Positions 54,535 to 62,743 of a stretch of DNA of 64,000 nt are shown here, one piece after another. The notes under the pieces were generated by a model that searched no databases, was not told the DNA's origin, and was given only the letters and a program-made list of their open reading frames with translations. This DNA is from Pectobacterium colocasium (lineage in GTDB: Bacteria; Pseudomonadota; Gammaproteobacteria; Enterobacterales; Enterobacteriaceae), in contig NZ_CP084032.1 of NCBI RefSeq assembly GCF_020181655.1, positions 3,596,001 through 3,660,000 of the forward strand, read 5' to 3'. The position numbers were made by a program, and so were the translations under genes. Numbering within the stretch: the first letter of the stretch is position 1; the number at the start of each line of letters is the position of its first letter.

Positions 54535-54668
54535 ATTATGCAGCTTCTTCGTTAACGTTGGGTTTTGACGGCGACGCCGTTTAAAATAATGTACTATTGT
54601 AGCTGGTCTAAATCGGGAGCTTAACGGACAGCCTCCCGGAATAACATTCTGAGGATAATCAAAACGTC

Positions 54669-55403
54669 ATGACGCGTATGAAATATCTGGTGGCTGCCGC
54701 CACGTTGAGCCTGGCGCTGGCTGGTTGCTCCAGCAATTCCAAAGATGCGGTTCCTGATAGTCCGCCATCTGAAATCTATGCCAATGCTCAACAAAAACTG
54801 CAAGACGGCAACTTTAAAGCAGCCATCACGCAGTTGGAAGCACTGGATAACCGGTATCCGTTTGGTCCCTACTCGCAGCAAGTACAGTTGGATTTGATCT
54901 ACGCCTATTACAAATCCGCAGAGTTGCCATTGGCTCAAGCTTCTATTGACCGCTTCCTGCGGCTCAACCCGACTCATCCAAACGTGGATTATGTCCTGTA
55001 CATGCGCGGCCTTACCGACATGGCGCTGGATGATAGCGCGTTACAAGGCTTCTTCGGCGTCGATCGTTCCGATCGCGATCCGCAGTACGCCCGCACCGCA
55101 TTTCGGGATTTCAGCAAGCTCATTCAGGGGTATCCGAACAGCCAATACGCCACCGACGCAAACAAGCGTTTGGTTTACCTCAAAGAGCGTCTGGCCAAGT
55201 ATGAACTTTCTGTCGCGCAATACTACACGAAACGTGGCGCTTATGTGGCAGTAGTTAATCGCGTTGAGCAAATGCTGCGTGATTACCCTGATGCCCAGGC
55301 AACAAAAACGGCCCTGCCGTTGATGGAAAACGCCTATCGTGAACTGCAACTTGCCGCCCAGGCGGATAAAGTGGCAAAAATCATCGCGGCTAACCCGGCA
55401 TAA
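54669..55403 (+). CDS. bamD: Outer-membrane assembly lipoprotein BamD
   Basis: BamD is an essential lipoprotein of the BAM complex that inserts beta-barrels into the outer membrane. The 244-residue precursor has a lipobox (LALAGC, Cys20) and a series of TPR motifs ([46 protein letters not shown]). The start [15 protein letters not shown] matches E. coli. A terminator follows the stop. Confidence 0.97.
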   Translation: MTRMKYLVAAATLSLALAGCSSNSKDAVPDSPPSEIYANAQQKLQDGNFKAAITQLEALDNRYPFGPYSQQVQLDLIYAYYKSAELPLAQASIDRFLRLNPTHPNVDYVLYMRGLTDMALDDSALQGFFGVDRSDRDPQYARTAFRDFSKLIQGYPNSQYATDANKRLVYLKERLAKYELSVAQYYTKRGAYVAVVNRVEQMLRDYPDAQATKTALPLMENAYRELQLAAQADKVAKIIAANPA

Positions 55404-55428
55404 GCGAGAGAAGTCACACAATAATGAG

Positions 55429-55455
55429 ACGGCAGCTTCGGTTGCCGTTTTTTTA
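55429..55455 (+). terminator. bamD terminator
   Basis: ACGGCA (55429-55434) and TGCCGT (55443-55448) pair around a GCTTCGGT loop and are followed by eight Ts. In the remaining gap to raiA (55456-55724) nothing definite is seen; it should hold the raiA promoter. Confidence 0.85.
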
Positions 55456-55724
55456 TGGTTCGAACAGTTCGCAATGCATTGATGAGCAGAAAAAACAGCT
55501 TGGCGGGAGTCAACAACAAGGCGGTGGCGTCAATACATCCTGTCAATAATGGCACAGGCCAGATGCCCTCTCAAGCACTTCCCTCTTATTCCCGATGGCA
55601 CCTCACAAATCCCGTTTTCTTGACAAAAAGTGACGAAAAAAAGCGATCAATATCACGCTTTTTGTCGCAACTCACTGTATGCTGAAATCATCCAAGACGG
55701 ACATAGGCAGAGAGGTAAGTTTAT

Positions 55725-56063
55725 ATGACTATTAATATTACCAGTAAGCAAATGGATATCACCCCCGCAATTCGTCAACATGTCGAAGACCGTCTTTCTA
55801 AGCTGGATAAGTGGCAAACCCAGCTGATTAACCCGCATATTATTCTGTCAAAAGAGCCTCAGGGTTTTGTCGCCGATGCCACGATCAGTACGCCAAATGG
55901 CCCGCTGGTTGGCAGCGCTAAACATGATGATATGTATGCCGCCATCAATGAGTTGATTACCAAACTCGAACGCCAGTTGGACAAACTCCAGCATAAAGGC
56001 GAAGCCAGACGCGCAGTCGCTAGCGTCAAAGAAGCCAATCTTCAGCCGACCCAAGAAGAGTAG
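55725..56063 (+). CDS. raiA: Ribosome-associated translation inhibitor RaiA
   Basis: RaiA (YfiA, pY) binds the 30S decoding region in stationary or cold-stressed cells and blocks tRNA entry, stabilising 70S monomers. The 112-residue protein has the beta-alpha-beta-beta-beta-alpha fold with [27 protein letters not shown] at the N-terminus and a basic surface. The C-terminal tail ([13 protein letters not shown]) is short, as for RaiA rather than long HPF. It precedes the phe operon, as in E. coli. Confidence 0.96.
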   Translation: MTINITSKQMDITPAIRQHVEDRLSKLDKWQTQLINPHIILSKEPQGFVADATISTPNGPLVGSAKHDDMYAAINELITKLERQLDKLQHKGEARRAVASVKEANLQPTQEE

Positions 56064-56085
56064 TTCACTCTCTTCACGTCAATAT

Positions 56086-56106
56086 AACGCGCCTGAGGGC
56101 GCGTTT
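56086..56106 (+). terminator. raiA terminator
   Basis: AACGCGCC (56086-56093) and GGCGCGTT (56098-56105) form an 8-bp stem with a TGAG loop, followed by a short T run. It lies shortly after the raiA stop. Confidence 0.8.
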
Positions 56107-56186
56107 CTGCATTCTACGCCCCCGTAACTCACGTCCTAAAGTACCAACGCGCGACATGGTTTAACATTGCATGTGGCGATTTTGTA

Positions 56187-56215
56187 TTGACAGGACGAAA
56201 AGCCAACAGTTACCT
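56187..56215 (+). promoter_or_regulatory. pheL-pheA promoter candidate
   Basis: TTGACA (56187-56192), a 17-bp spacer and TTACCT (56210-56215) lie about 43 bp before the pheL ATG. The -10 is weak, so the assignment is moderate. Confidence 0.55.
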
Positions 56216-56257
56216 TACCTGCTAAGAATCTGGATTTTTCTGACTAACCGAGCACGC

Positions 56258-56305
56258 ATGACAAATAAACTGTTTTTCTTCGTATTCTTTTTCACCTTCC
56301 CCTGA
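56258..56305 (+). CDS. pheL: phe operon leader peptide
   Basis: This 15-codon reading frame encodes MTNKLFFFVFFFTFP, with seven Phe codons among 15, the same pattern as E. coli PheL. Stalling of ribosomes at these codons when charged Phe-tRNA is low controls the downstream attenuator. It is too short for ordinary gene finders. The region between it and the attenuator (CGTATTCTTT near the end of the peptide; AGAATACGAAGACG later) can form the alternative anti-terminator stem. Confidence 0.95.
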   Translation: MTNKLFFFVFFFTFP

Positions 56306-56349
56306 TTTGGGAGGCGATTCGTCGTAAGAGCAAGAATACGAAGACGAAC

Positions 56350-56380
56350 AAAAAAGCCTCCTGACCAGGAGGCTTTTTTT
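56350..56380 (+). terminator. pheA attenuator
   Basis: AAGCCTCCTG and CAGGAGGCTT form a 10-bp GC-rich stem around a short loop, followed by seven Ts, between pheL and pheA. It is the Phe-responsive transcription attenuator. Confidence 0.95.
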
Positions 56381-56410
56381 ATATAAGAACATAAGGCAGG
56401 TAATAGCATC

Positions 56411-57571
56411 ATGACAGATAACCCATTACTGGCACTGCGAGAACGCATTAGCGCATTGGATCTGCAATTAATTGAATTGTTGGCACAAAGGCGAGAACTG
56501 GCGCTAGATGTTGCCCGCAGCAAATTACATTCGCATCGTCCTATCCGTGACAAAGAGCGTGAACGTGATTTGTTAGACAAGCTGACCGCCGCTGGGAAAA
56601 AGCATCATCTTGATGGTCACTATATTACCCGCTTATTTCAGCTCATTATTGAAGATTCGGTACTGACGCAGCAGGCTCTCTTACAGCATCACCTCAACCA
56701 AACAACATCACATTCTGCTCGTATTGCGTTTCTCGGTCCGAAAGGGTCTTATTCCCATCTTGCCGCCCGCCAGTATGCCGCACGACACTTCGAGCAACTT
56801 ATCGAATGTGGCTGCCAAAAGTTTCAAGATATCTTTAACATGGTGGAAACAGGGCAAGCGGACTATGCCGTACTGCCGATTGAAAACACCAGCTCCGGCT
56901 CGATAAACGATGTCTATGACCTGCTGCAACACACCGGATTATCCATTGTCGGCGAATTAACCAACCCGATAAATCACTGCGTTCTGGTGGCCACTGATAC
57001 GTCGCTGGAACAGATCGAAACGGTTTATAGCCACCCACAACCGTTCCAGCAATGCAGTCATTTCATTAATCGCTTTCCGCATTGGAAGATTGAGTATTGT
57101 GAGAGCACCGCTGCGGCGATGGAAAAAGTCGCGGCGCTCAATTCACCAAAAGCAGCGGCACTCGGCAGCGAAGCTGGCGGTCAGCTGTATCAGCTACAGG
57201 TGCTGGAACACGATCTGGCAAATCAGTCGCAAAACATCACTCGCTTCATTGTATTAGCACGTAAGCCGATTGACGTGACTGAACAAGTACCAGCAAAAAC
57301 CACGCTAATTATGGCAACCGGCCAACAGTCCGGCGCACTGGTGGAAGCGCTATTAGTATTGCGTGATAACGGCATTGTGATGACCAAGCTGGAATCCAGG
57401 CCGATCAACGGTAACCCGTGGGAAGAGATGTTCTATCTTGACGTACAGGCCAACCTGCGCAGCGATAACATGCAGAAAGCGCTAAAAGGATTAGCTCCCA
57501 TTACCCGATCGTTAAAAGTGTTGGGCTGTTACCCCAGTGAAAACGTCGTCCCCGTCGATGTGAACGAATAG
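56411..57571 (+). CDS. pheA: Bifunctional chorismate mutase/prephenate dehydratase (P-protein)
   Basis: PheA converts chorismate to prephenate and then to phenylpyruvate, for phenylalanine. The 386-residue protein has a chorismate mutase domain (residues about 1-95, [21 protein letters not shown]), a prephenate dehydratase domain ([15 protein letters not shown]; the Thr in [10 protein letters not shown]), and a C-terminal ACT domain whose [10 protein letters not shown] and [12 protein letters not shown] motifs bind Phe for feedback inhibition. Expression is attenuated by pheL. Confidence 0.97.
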   Translation: MTDNPLLALRERISALDLQLIELLAQRRELALDVARSKLHSHRPIRDKERERDLLDKLTAAGKKHHLDGHYITRLFQLIIEDSVLTQQALLQHHLNQTTSHSARIAFLGPKGSYSHLAARQYAARHFEQLIECGCQKFQDIFNMVETGQADYAVLPIENTSSGSINDVYDLLQHTGLSIVGELTNPINHCVLVATDTSLEQIETVYSHPQPFQQCSHFINRFPHWKIEYCESTAAAMEKVAALNSPKAAALGSEAGGQLYQLQVLEHDLANQSQNITRFIVLARKPIDVTEQVPAKTTLIMATGQQSGALVEALLVLRDNGIVMTKLESRPINGNPWEEMFYLDVQANLRSDNMQKALKGLAPITRSLKVLGCYPSENVVPVDVNE

Positions 57572-57594
57572 TCGATACGGACGAATCATTGAAA

Positions 57595-57627
57595 AAGCCA
57601 TCCTGATTTTCACCGGGATGGCTTCTC
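57595..57627. terminator. Bidirectional terminator between pheA and tyrA
   Basis: AAGCCATCC (57595-57603) and GGATGGCTT (57616-57624) form a 9-bp stem preceded by As, between the convergent pheA and tyrA genes. Confidence 0.85.
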
Positions 57628-57689
57628 GAACACAATTCTAATATCGGATAAAATTCAACTATCAAACACAGCCTGAAGCGCAAACGTAC

Positions 57690-58811
57690 TTACTGACGAA
57701 TATCGTTTGCCTGCCGTAAAAGTACCCGGCTCTCCGCCTGAAAACGTTTGGCATAGTCACCAAACCAGTGTTCGACTTTTTTGAAGCTGTTAATAAACTC
57801 GGCTTTATCCGTCTGCTCCAGTAACGTAATCGCTTCACCAAAGCGTTTGTAGTAACGCTTAATCAACGCCAGATTATCCTCTGAAGACATAATAATGTCG
57901 GCGTAAAGCTGCGGGTCCTGTGCAAACAAACGCCCAACCATGATCAACTCCAGACGATAGATTGGTGATGACAGCGCCAACAGCTGCTCAATCTGCACAT
58001 TCTCTTCGGCTAAATGCAGGCCATAAGCAAATGTCGCAAAGTGACGCAATGCCTGAATAAACATCATGTTCTGATCGTGTTCGACCGCACTAATGCGATG
58101 CAAACGCGCGCCCCATACCTGAATCTGTTCCAGCAACCACTGGTAAGCTTCCGGCTGCCGACCATCGCAATAGACGACAACCTGCTTGGCAAGGCTCCCG
58201 CTGTCTGGCCCGAACATCGGGTGCAGACCCAGTACCGGACCACTATGTGCCGCCAGCATCGCCTGAAGTGGGCCATTTTTTACCGATGCCAGATCAACCA
58301 AAATACAGTCATCCGGTAAAGCAGGAAGGCGAGCAATAACCTGCTCAGTAACGTGAATCGGCACGCTAACAATCACCATACCCGCGTCAGACAGCAGTTC
58401 ATCTGCGCGCGGCCAATCATCCTGTTCCAGAATCTTGACCTGGTATCCCGACAGCGTCAGCATTTTTTCAAACAGGTTGCCCATTTGACCACGGCCACCG
58501 ATGATGACGACCGGACGCAACTGCGGACACAGCGTTTTAAAGCCTTTGTCATTTTCGCTGGTATAGGATTCGCGCATGGTTCGCCGCAGGATATCTTCAA
58601 TGAGATCCGGTGGAACCCCCATCGACGCCGCCTCTTGACGGCGTGAGCTGAGCATGGCCGCTTCACGATCGGGTGCATAAATAGGCAAGCCATAGCGGCT
58701 TTTCACTTCACCCACTTCCGCCACCAAACGCAACCGACGTGATAACAGCGCGACAAGCTCCTTATCCACCTCATCTATCTGATCACGTAATGCGGTCAGT
58801 TCAGCTACCAT
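57690..58811 (-). CDS. tyrA: Bifunctional chorismate mutase/prephenate dehydrogenase (T-protein)
   Basis: TyrA converts chorismate via prephenate to 4-hydroxyphenylpyruvate for tyrosine. The 373-residue protein has a chorismate mutase domain (about residues 1-90) followed by the NAD-binding dehydrogenase domain ([17 protein letters not shown]), with the prephenate-binding [11 protein letters not shown]. It lies 6 bp after aroF on the same strand, forming the aroF-tyrA operon. Confidence 0.97.
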   Translation of the reverse strand: MVAELTALRDQIDEVDKELVALLSRRLRLVAEVGEVKSRYGLPIYAPDREAAMLSSRRQEAASMGVPPDLIEDILRRTMRESYTSENDKGFKTLCPQLRPVVIIGGRGQMGNLFEKMLTLSGYQVKILEQDDWPRADELLSDAGMVIVSVPIHVTEQVIARLPALPDDCILVDLASVKNGPLQAMLAAHSGPVLGLHPMFGPDSGSLAKQVVVYCDGRQPEAYQWLLEQIQVWGARLHRISAVEHDQNMMFIQALRHFATFAYGLHLAEENVQIEQLLALSSPIYRLELIMVGRLFAQDPQLYADIIMSSEDNLALIKRYYKRFGEAITLLEQTDKAEFINSFKKVEHWFGDYAKRFQAESRVLLRQANDIRQ

Positions 58812-58817
58812 ATCTTG

Positions 58818-59891
58818 TTACTCTCCTGAATGTTTCACACGCGCAGCACTCAGCTCTTGATGAACGGAACGCAGCAGCGCTTCTGTACTTTCCCAACTGA
58901 TACAGGCATCCGTGACTGATACACCGTAGCGCATATCTGAACGCGGCTGTTCTGAAGACTGGCTCCCCTCGTTAAGGTGGCTTTCCAGCATCAGTCCTAT
59001 AATGGAACGATTTCCCGCCTTAATTTGTTCAATCGCAGATTCAACAACAAGTGGCTGACGGCGGTAGTCTTTATTCGAATTACTGTGACTACAATCTATC
59101 ATCAGCGCCGGTCTCAGTCCCGCATCCTGCATCTGTTTTTCACATTCAGCGACATCCTGCGCACTGTAGTTTGGTTTTTTACCACCGCGCAGAATCACGT
59201 GGCCATCAATGTTCCCCTGCGTTTGTAGCAGACAAACCTGGCCCGTTTGGTTGATGCCCACAAAACGATGCGGCATTGCGGCAGCTCTCATCGCATTGAT
59301 CGCCGTTCCCAGGCTGCCATCCGTGCCATTTTTGAACCCAACAGGCATTGACAGGCCGGAAGCCATCTCACGGTGCGTTTGTGATTCAGTTGTACGAGCG
59401 CCAATAGCCGACCAACTGAACAAATCGCCCAGATACTGCGGACTGTTTGGATCAAGTGCTTCGGTCGCCAGCGGCAGCCCCATATTCACCAATTCCAGCA
59501 GCAGGCCGCGCGCGATATGCAGCCCTGATTCCACATCAAATGAGCCATCCATGAATGGATCGTTGATGAGTCCTTTCCAGCCCACGGTAGTACGTGGTTT
59601 TTCAAAATAAACGCGCATCACAATATAGAGGCGATCGTTTAATTCAGCGGAGAGCGATTGCAGACGACGTGCGTATTCCAACGCGGCATCGGTGTCATGA
59701 ATCGAGCAAGGCCCACAGACGATCAGTAGACGATCGTCACGGCCATGAATGATATTCGCAATGGTTGCTCTCGCTTGGGCAATATCGCGTTGCTCTGCAT
59801 CGTTAAGTGGAAACTTGGCTTTCAATTCATCGGGGGTAATCAAAACCTGTTCTGCACTGATATTAATATTGTTAAGTGAATCTTTTTGCAT
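58818..59891 (-). CDS. aroF: 3-deoxy-7-phosphoheptulonate (DAHP) synthase, Tyr-sensitive
   Basis: AroF condenses PEP and erythrose 4-phosphate, the first step of the shikimate pathway; the E. coli AroF enzyme is inhibited by Tyr. The 357-residue TIM-barrel protein has LLIVCGPCSIHD (metal Cys), YFEKPRTTVGWKGLINDP, SARTTESQTHREMASGL-type segments and DCSHSNSNKDY (metal ligand region). The start ATG at 59891 follows CAGGAATGGG. It is the first gene of aroF-tyrA; the pairing with tyrA supports the Tyr-sensitive assignment. Confidence 0.95.
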   Translation of the reverse strand: MQKDSLNNINISAEQVLITPDELKAKFPLNDAEQRDIAQARATIANIIHGRDDRLLIVCGPCSIHDTDAALEYARRLQSLSAELNDRLYIVMRVYFEKPRTTVGWKGLINDPFMDGSFDVESGLHIARGLLLELVNMGLPLATEALDPNSPQYLGDLFSWSAIGARTTESQTHREMASGLSMPVGFKNGTDGSLGTAINAMRAAAMPHRFVGINQTGQVCLLQTQGNIDGHVILRGGKKPNYSAQDVAECEKQMQDAGLRPALMIDCSHSNSNKDYRRQPLVVESAIEQIKAGNRSIIGLMLESHLNEGSQSSEQPRSDMRYGVSVTDACISWESTEALLRSVHQELSAARVKHSGE

Positions 59892-59926
59892 GATCCCATT
59901 CCTGAAAAGTTCGGTATGTTCGCGAC

Positions 59927-59974
59927 TGTCTGTACAATCTATTGTCTGTACACTTCATTGCCTGTACGACCTAC
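59927..59974 (-). repeat. Three 16-bp tandem repeats upstream of aroF
   Basis: Units are TGTCTGTACAATCTAT (59927-59942), TGTCTGTACACTTCAT (59943-59958) and TGCCTGTACGACCTAC (59959-59974), all exactly 16 bp. They sit 36-83 bp before the aroF start, in the presumed leader or promoter-proximal region. Confidence 0.8.
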
Positions 59975-60024
59975 GCATGATGTTTACACCATAACACGAA
60001 CCGTAAAGATTTCAATCCAACTAG

Positions 60025-60042
60025 TGTAAATAAAAAATTACC
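60025..60042 (-). promoter_or_regulatory. Candidate TyrR box upstream of aroF
   Basis: TGTAAATAAAAAATTACC fits TGTAAAn6TTTACA with a perfect left half and four of six in the right half. E. coli aroF is repressed by TyrR through several such boxes, so the position is plausible, but a single box of this quality is weak evidence. Confidence 0.4.
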
Positions 60043-60152
60043 ACCCTAAATATTGTCATAAAAACAATCTCTGCATGCCCAATCACTTCCCGACGCAACC
60101 ATACCTCTCTCCAGTGTGAATAATGATAGAATCACGCCAACAAGGGGGAAGG

Positions 60153-60869
60153 ATGCTGAAAGCGATAATCATCGATGACGAACAGCTGGCACGTGAAGAG
60201 CTCAGTCTGTTACTGGAAAATGAATCTGATATCACCATCATTGCACAGTGCAGCAATGCGCTGGAGGCAATACCTGCGATTCATCGGTTGCAACCGGATG
60301 TCATTTTTCTGGATATACAGATGCCAAAGGTCAGCGGATTAGAGCTGGTCGCCATGTTGGATCCAGAGAATATGCCTTATGTCGTCTTCGTGACAGCCTA
60401 TGATGAGTACGCGGTGAGAGCATTTGAAGAACATGCTTTTGACTATTTACTGAAACCACTGGATGCACAGCGGCTCGGTAAAACGCTAAATCGTTTACGG
60501 CGCGGCACAAGCGTAAATAAAAACGTACAGATAATTTCAGAACCCTTGCTTCGTCATATCCCCTGCAACGGGCACAACCGTATTTTTTTGCTCAAAATTG
60601 AGGAAGTCGAGTATCTTTGTTCGGAACTCAGCGGCGTGCACGTCGTGGGCGTTAGCCAGTCTGGCTACACCCAACTTTCACTGAAAACGCTGGAAGAGAA
60701 AACGCCTTTCGTCCGTTGCCATCGTCAATATATGGTTAACACCGAGCAACTGAAAGAAATACAATTAATGGAGAATGGCGCAGCAGAAGTATTGACCCAC
60801 ACGGGAAAACACATCCCCGTCAGTCGCCGCTATCTCAAGTTACTGAAAGAAAAACTGGGCATCGCCTGA
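60153..60869 (+). CDS. btsR: LytTR response regulator, BtsR (YehT)-like
   Basis: This 238-residue response regulator has a CheY-like receiver domain (phosphoryl-acceptor Asp54 in VIFLDIQMPKV, Lys in FDYLLKPLDAQRL) and a C-terminal LytTR DNA-binding domain (about 135-238; CHRQYMVNTEQLKEI, VSRRYLK). It aligns over its full length with E. coli BtsR, which responds to external pyruvate with kinase BtsS. No kinase gene is adjacent. The start ATG at 60153 follows GGGGGAAGG. Confidence 0.88.
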   Translation: MLKAIIIDDEQLAREELSLLLENESDITIIAQCSNALEAIPAIHRLQPDVIFLDIQMPKVSGLELVAMLDPENMPYVVFVTAYDEYAVRAFEEHAFDYLLKPLDAQRLGKTLNRLRRGTSVNKNVQIISEPLLRHIPCNGHNRIFLLKIEEVEYLCSELSGVHVVGVSQSGYTQLSLKTLEEKTPFVRCHRQYMVNTEQLKEIQLMENGAAEVLTHTGKHIPVSRRYLKLLKEKLGIA

Positions 60870-60915
60870 CAGCATGCTCCTTCAGGCCAATGGCCGAAAC
60901 ATTGAAGGTTTGATG

Positions 60916-61263
60916 ATGAAATACAGTTATGTCTTGGCTGTAATTCTTTTAATGACAGCATGCCAAAGTAACATCCCTTCGTTACCCGCTAAAAGTGAAT
61001 CAGGATTCTGGTACGAAGCGGGCTATCAGGATGCAATCTCTGGTATGGTCGTAAAGGACGATAGCACCTTACAGGAATGGTTTGGTAATCCGCAGATCGA
61101 CCGTGAAACCTACCTGCGTGGTTATCAGGCTGGACAATCGGCTTTTTGCGGTACAGATAACATGGAGGAATGGGGAAAAGCTGGGAAAAACTTTCCTGCT
61201 AGCTGCGATGGCGTAGAGAATGCGGAAACGCTGCGCACTCACTGGCAGCAAAACCTGCCTTAA
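60916..61263 (+). CDS. YfiL-like lipoprotein (DUF2799)
   Basis: This 115-residue lipoprotein has a short signal peptide with lipobox LLMTAC. The mature part contains WYEAGYQDAISGMVVKD and YLRGYQAGQSAFC, the DUF2799 pattern. E. coli yfiL lies beside aroF, so position and sequence agree. Its function is unknown. The frame is open to 60874; GAAGG with 7-nt spacing favours the ATG at 60916 (or the adjacent 60913). Confidence 0.78.
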   Translation: MKYSYVLAVILLMTACQSNIPSLPAKSESGFWYEAGYQDAISGMVVKDDSTLQEWFGNPQIDRETYLRGYQAGQSAFCGTDNMEEWGKAGKNFPASCDGVENAETLRTHWQQNLP

Positions 61264-61526
61264 TCACCTTCCACAGATAAGGCGATGGTCCATACTCATC
61301 AGCGAGTTAGCTGATTAAAAACTATGGTTCATCGCATCTGGTAACAATTCCACTCATTTTTGTACTCGCATAGAAATACGTCAGATATACCTCCCCTTTA
61401 TTATATCCAATATAAATAATCACATCATATTATTAATAATCTGATGCAGGGATAACGAAAAAATCATAGGTCATTGATCGTTGATTTCATTATCCCTGAC
61501 AGCGATTGATATTATGGAGTGGTCAC

Positions 61527-62465
61527 ATGGCCGGTTCACACAAAACTCATAATCCGTCTCCGAATAACAGCTCAAGACTCTTATCACACGCAACGTCATC
61601 GCAAGAAAGCCATGATGAGCGCGTCGCTGCAATAAAGAATAGAATTATCGAGTCTGGTGACCATCCCGGCATTTCTGTAGAGGAGCAACTGGCGCTTCTC
61701 GAGGCTTTCTCCCACCTTGAATTAGGCCAGTTTTTACTGAAACATCATGGGTTAAATGCGTACTGGACACATAATGTGATAGCACATCAGCCAACTCATT
61801 ATGTGAACCCGCTCGAAGAAATCATCTACACACAACTCCCCAACGTGTTAGCGACGCGCGAACAGTTCGGGATTTTCCAACGTCTGCTTCAAGAACGCTT
61901 ACGGCCGAATGCCGTCATGGCATCCGTCCCCTGTGGCGTCATGGCCGATTTACTACTGCTGGACTATACGCAACATCAAGATGTGAAATTAATCGGGATC
62001 GACCTGGATAGACAGGCGCTGGAAGAGGCTTACAAACTTGCCAGTCAACGAGGGCTGGAAAACCAGATATCGTTGGTACTGACTGATGCCTGGACTGTTG
62101 ATTTAGCCGCACAAGCTGATGTGATTACCAGCAACGGACTCAATGTTTATGAGCAAGATGATGACAAAGTGACCGAACTTTACCGCGTGTTCTATTCTGG
62201 GCTGAAACCGGGAGGCACGCTGATAACCAGTTTTATGACGCCACCTCCTACGCAATCGCAAGACTCCCCATGGATAAACGCCGACCCGAAATTGCTGGCG
62301 CTCCAGTATGTTCTTTTCTCACGCATCATAGGGGCAACATGGACAGCGTTCCGAACTCATCAACAAACGCAATCACAGTTAGAACAGGCTGGATTTACCG
62401 ATATCCAGTTTATGAACGATCGTATGCACATGTACCCAACGGTTGTCGCTAATAAGCCGTACTGA
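61527..62465 (+). CDS. Class I SAM-dependent methyltransferase
   Basis: This 312-residue protein has a helical N-terminal part with low-complexity Ser/His/Asn ahead of it and a Rossmann methyltransferase domain in the second half. SVPCGVMADLLLL is motif I, IGIDLDRQALEEA motif II, DVITSNGLNVYEQDD motif IV, and LKPGGTLITSF motif V-VI. The substrate is unknown. It stands alone, flanked by AT-rich gaps of about 260 bp before and 150 bp before the terminator, and lies next to an insertion sequence. A GGAG ribosome site precedes the ATG; an upstream TTG frame opening at 61506 lacks one. Confidence 0.82.
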   Translation: MAGSHKTHNPSPNNSSRLLSHATSSQESHDERVAAIKNRIIESGDHPGISVEEQLALLEAFSHLELGQFLLKHHGLNAYWTHNVIAHQPTHYVNPLEEIIYTQLPNVLATREQFGIFQRLLQERLRPNAVMASVPCGVMADLLLLDYTQHQDVKLIGIDLDRQALEEAYKLASQRGLENQISLVLTDAWTVDLAAQADVITSNGLNVYEQDDDKVTELYRVFYSGLKPGGTLITSFMTPPPTQSQDSPWINADPKLLALQYVLFSRIIGATWTAFRTHQQTQSQLEQAGFTDIQFMNDRMHMYPTVVANKPY

Positions 62466-62615
62466 GTAGGATAAAAACGGTATCAACACGATGTTTTGAT
62501 CGCAGTAACCGATCAATATTGGAAAATTGATCTGTATAAACGTTTATAAAATAACCATGTGTGATGTCATTATGGTACTGAAATTCAAACAATAATGATG
62601 GCATCAGGGAAAGCG

Positions 62616-62642
62616 AAGCCCACCCAAAAGGTGGGCTTTTTA
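62616..62642 (+). terminator. Terminator after the methyltransferase gene
   Basis: AAGCCCACC (62616-62624) and GGTGGGCTT (62630-62638) form a 9-bp stem followed by a T run. The neighbouring 62643-62743 holds nothing recognisable. Confidence 0.9.
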
Positions 62643-62743
62643 CTGCTAAAGCAAACGGTGCCTTAACCACAGCCATTAAGTAACGCATATATATCCCTGA
62701 GAGATAGCACACCGCCGCTTTGCCACTATCAGACATAAAAAAA

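Noticed and set aside
59975..60024. Additional TyrR boxes near TGTTTACACC
   Set aside because: No second half-site at the proper six-base spacing could be found on either strand.
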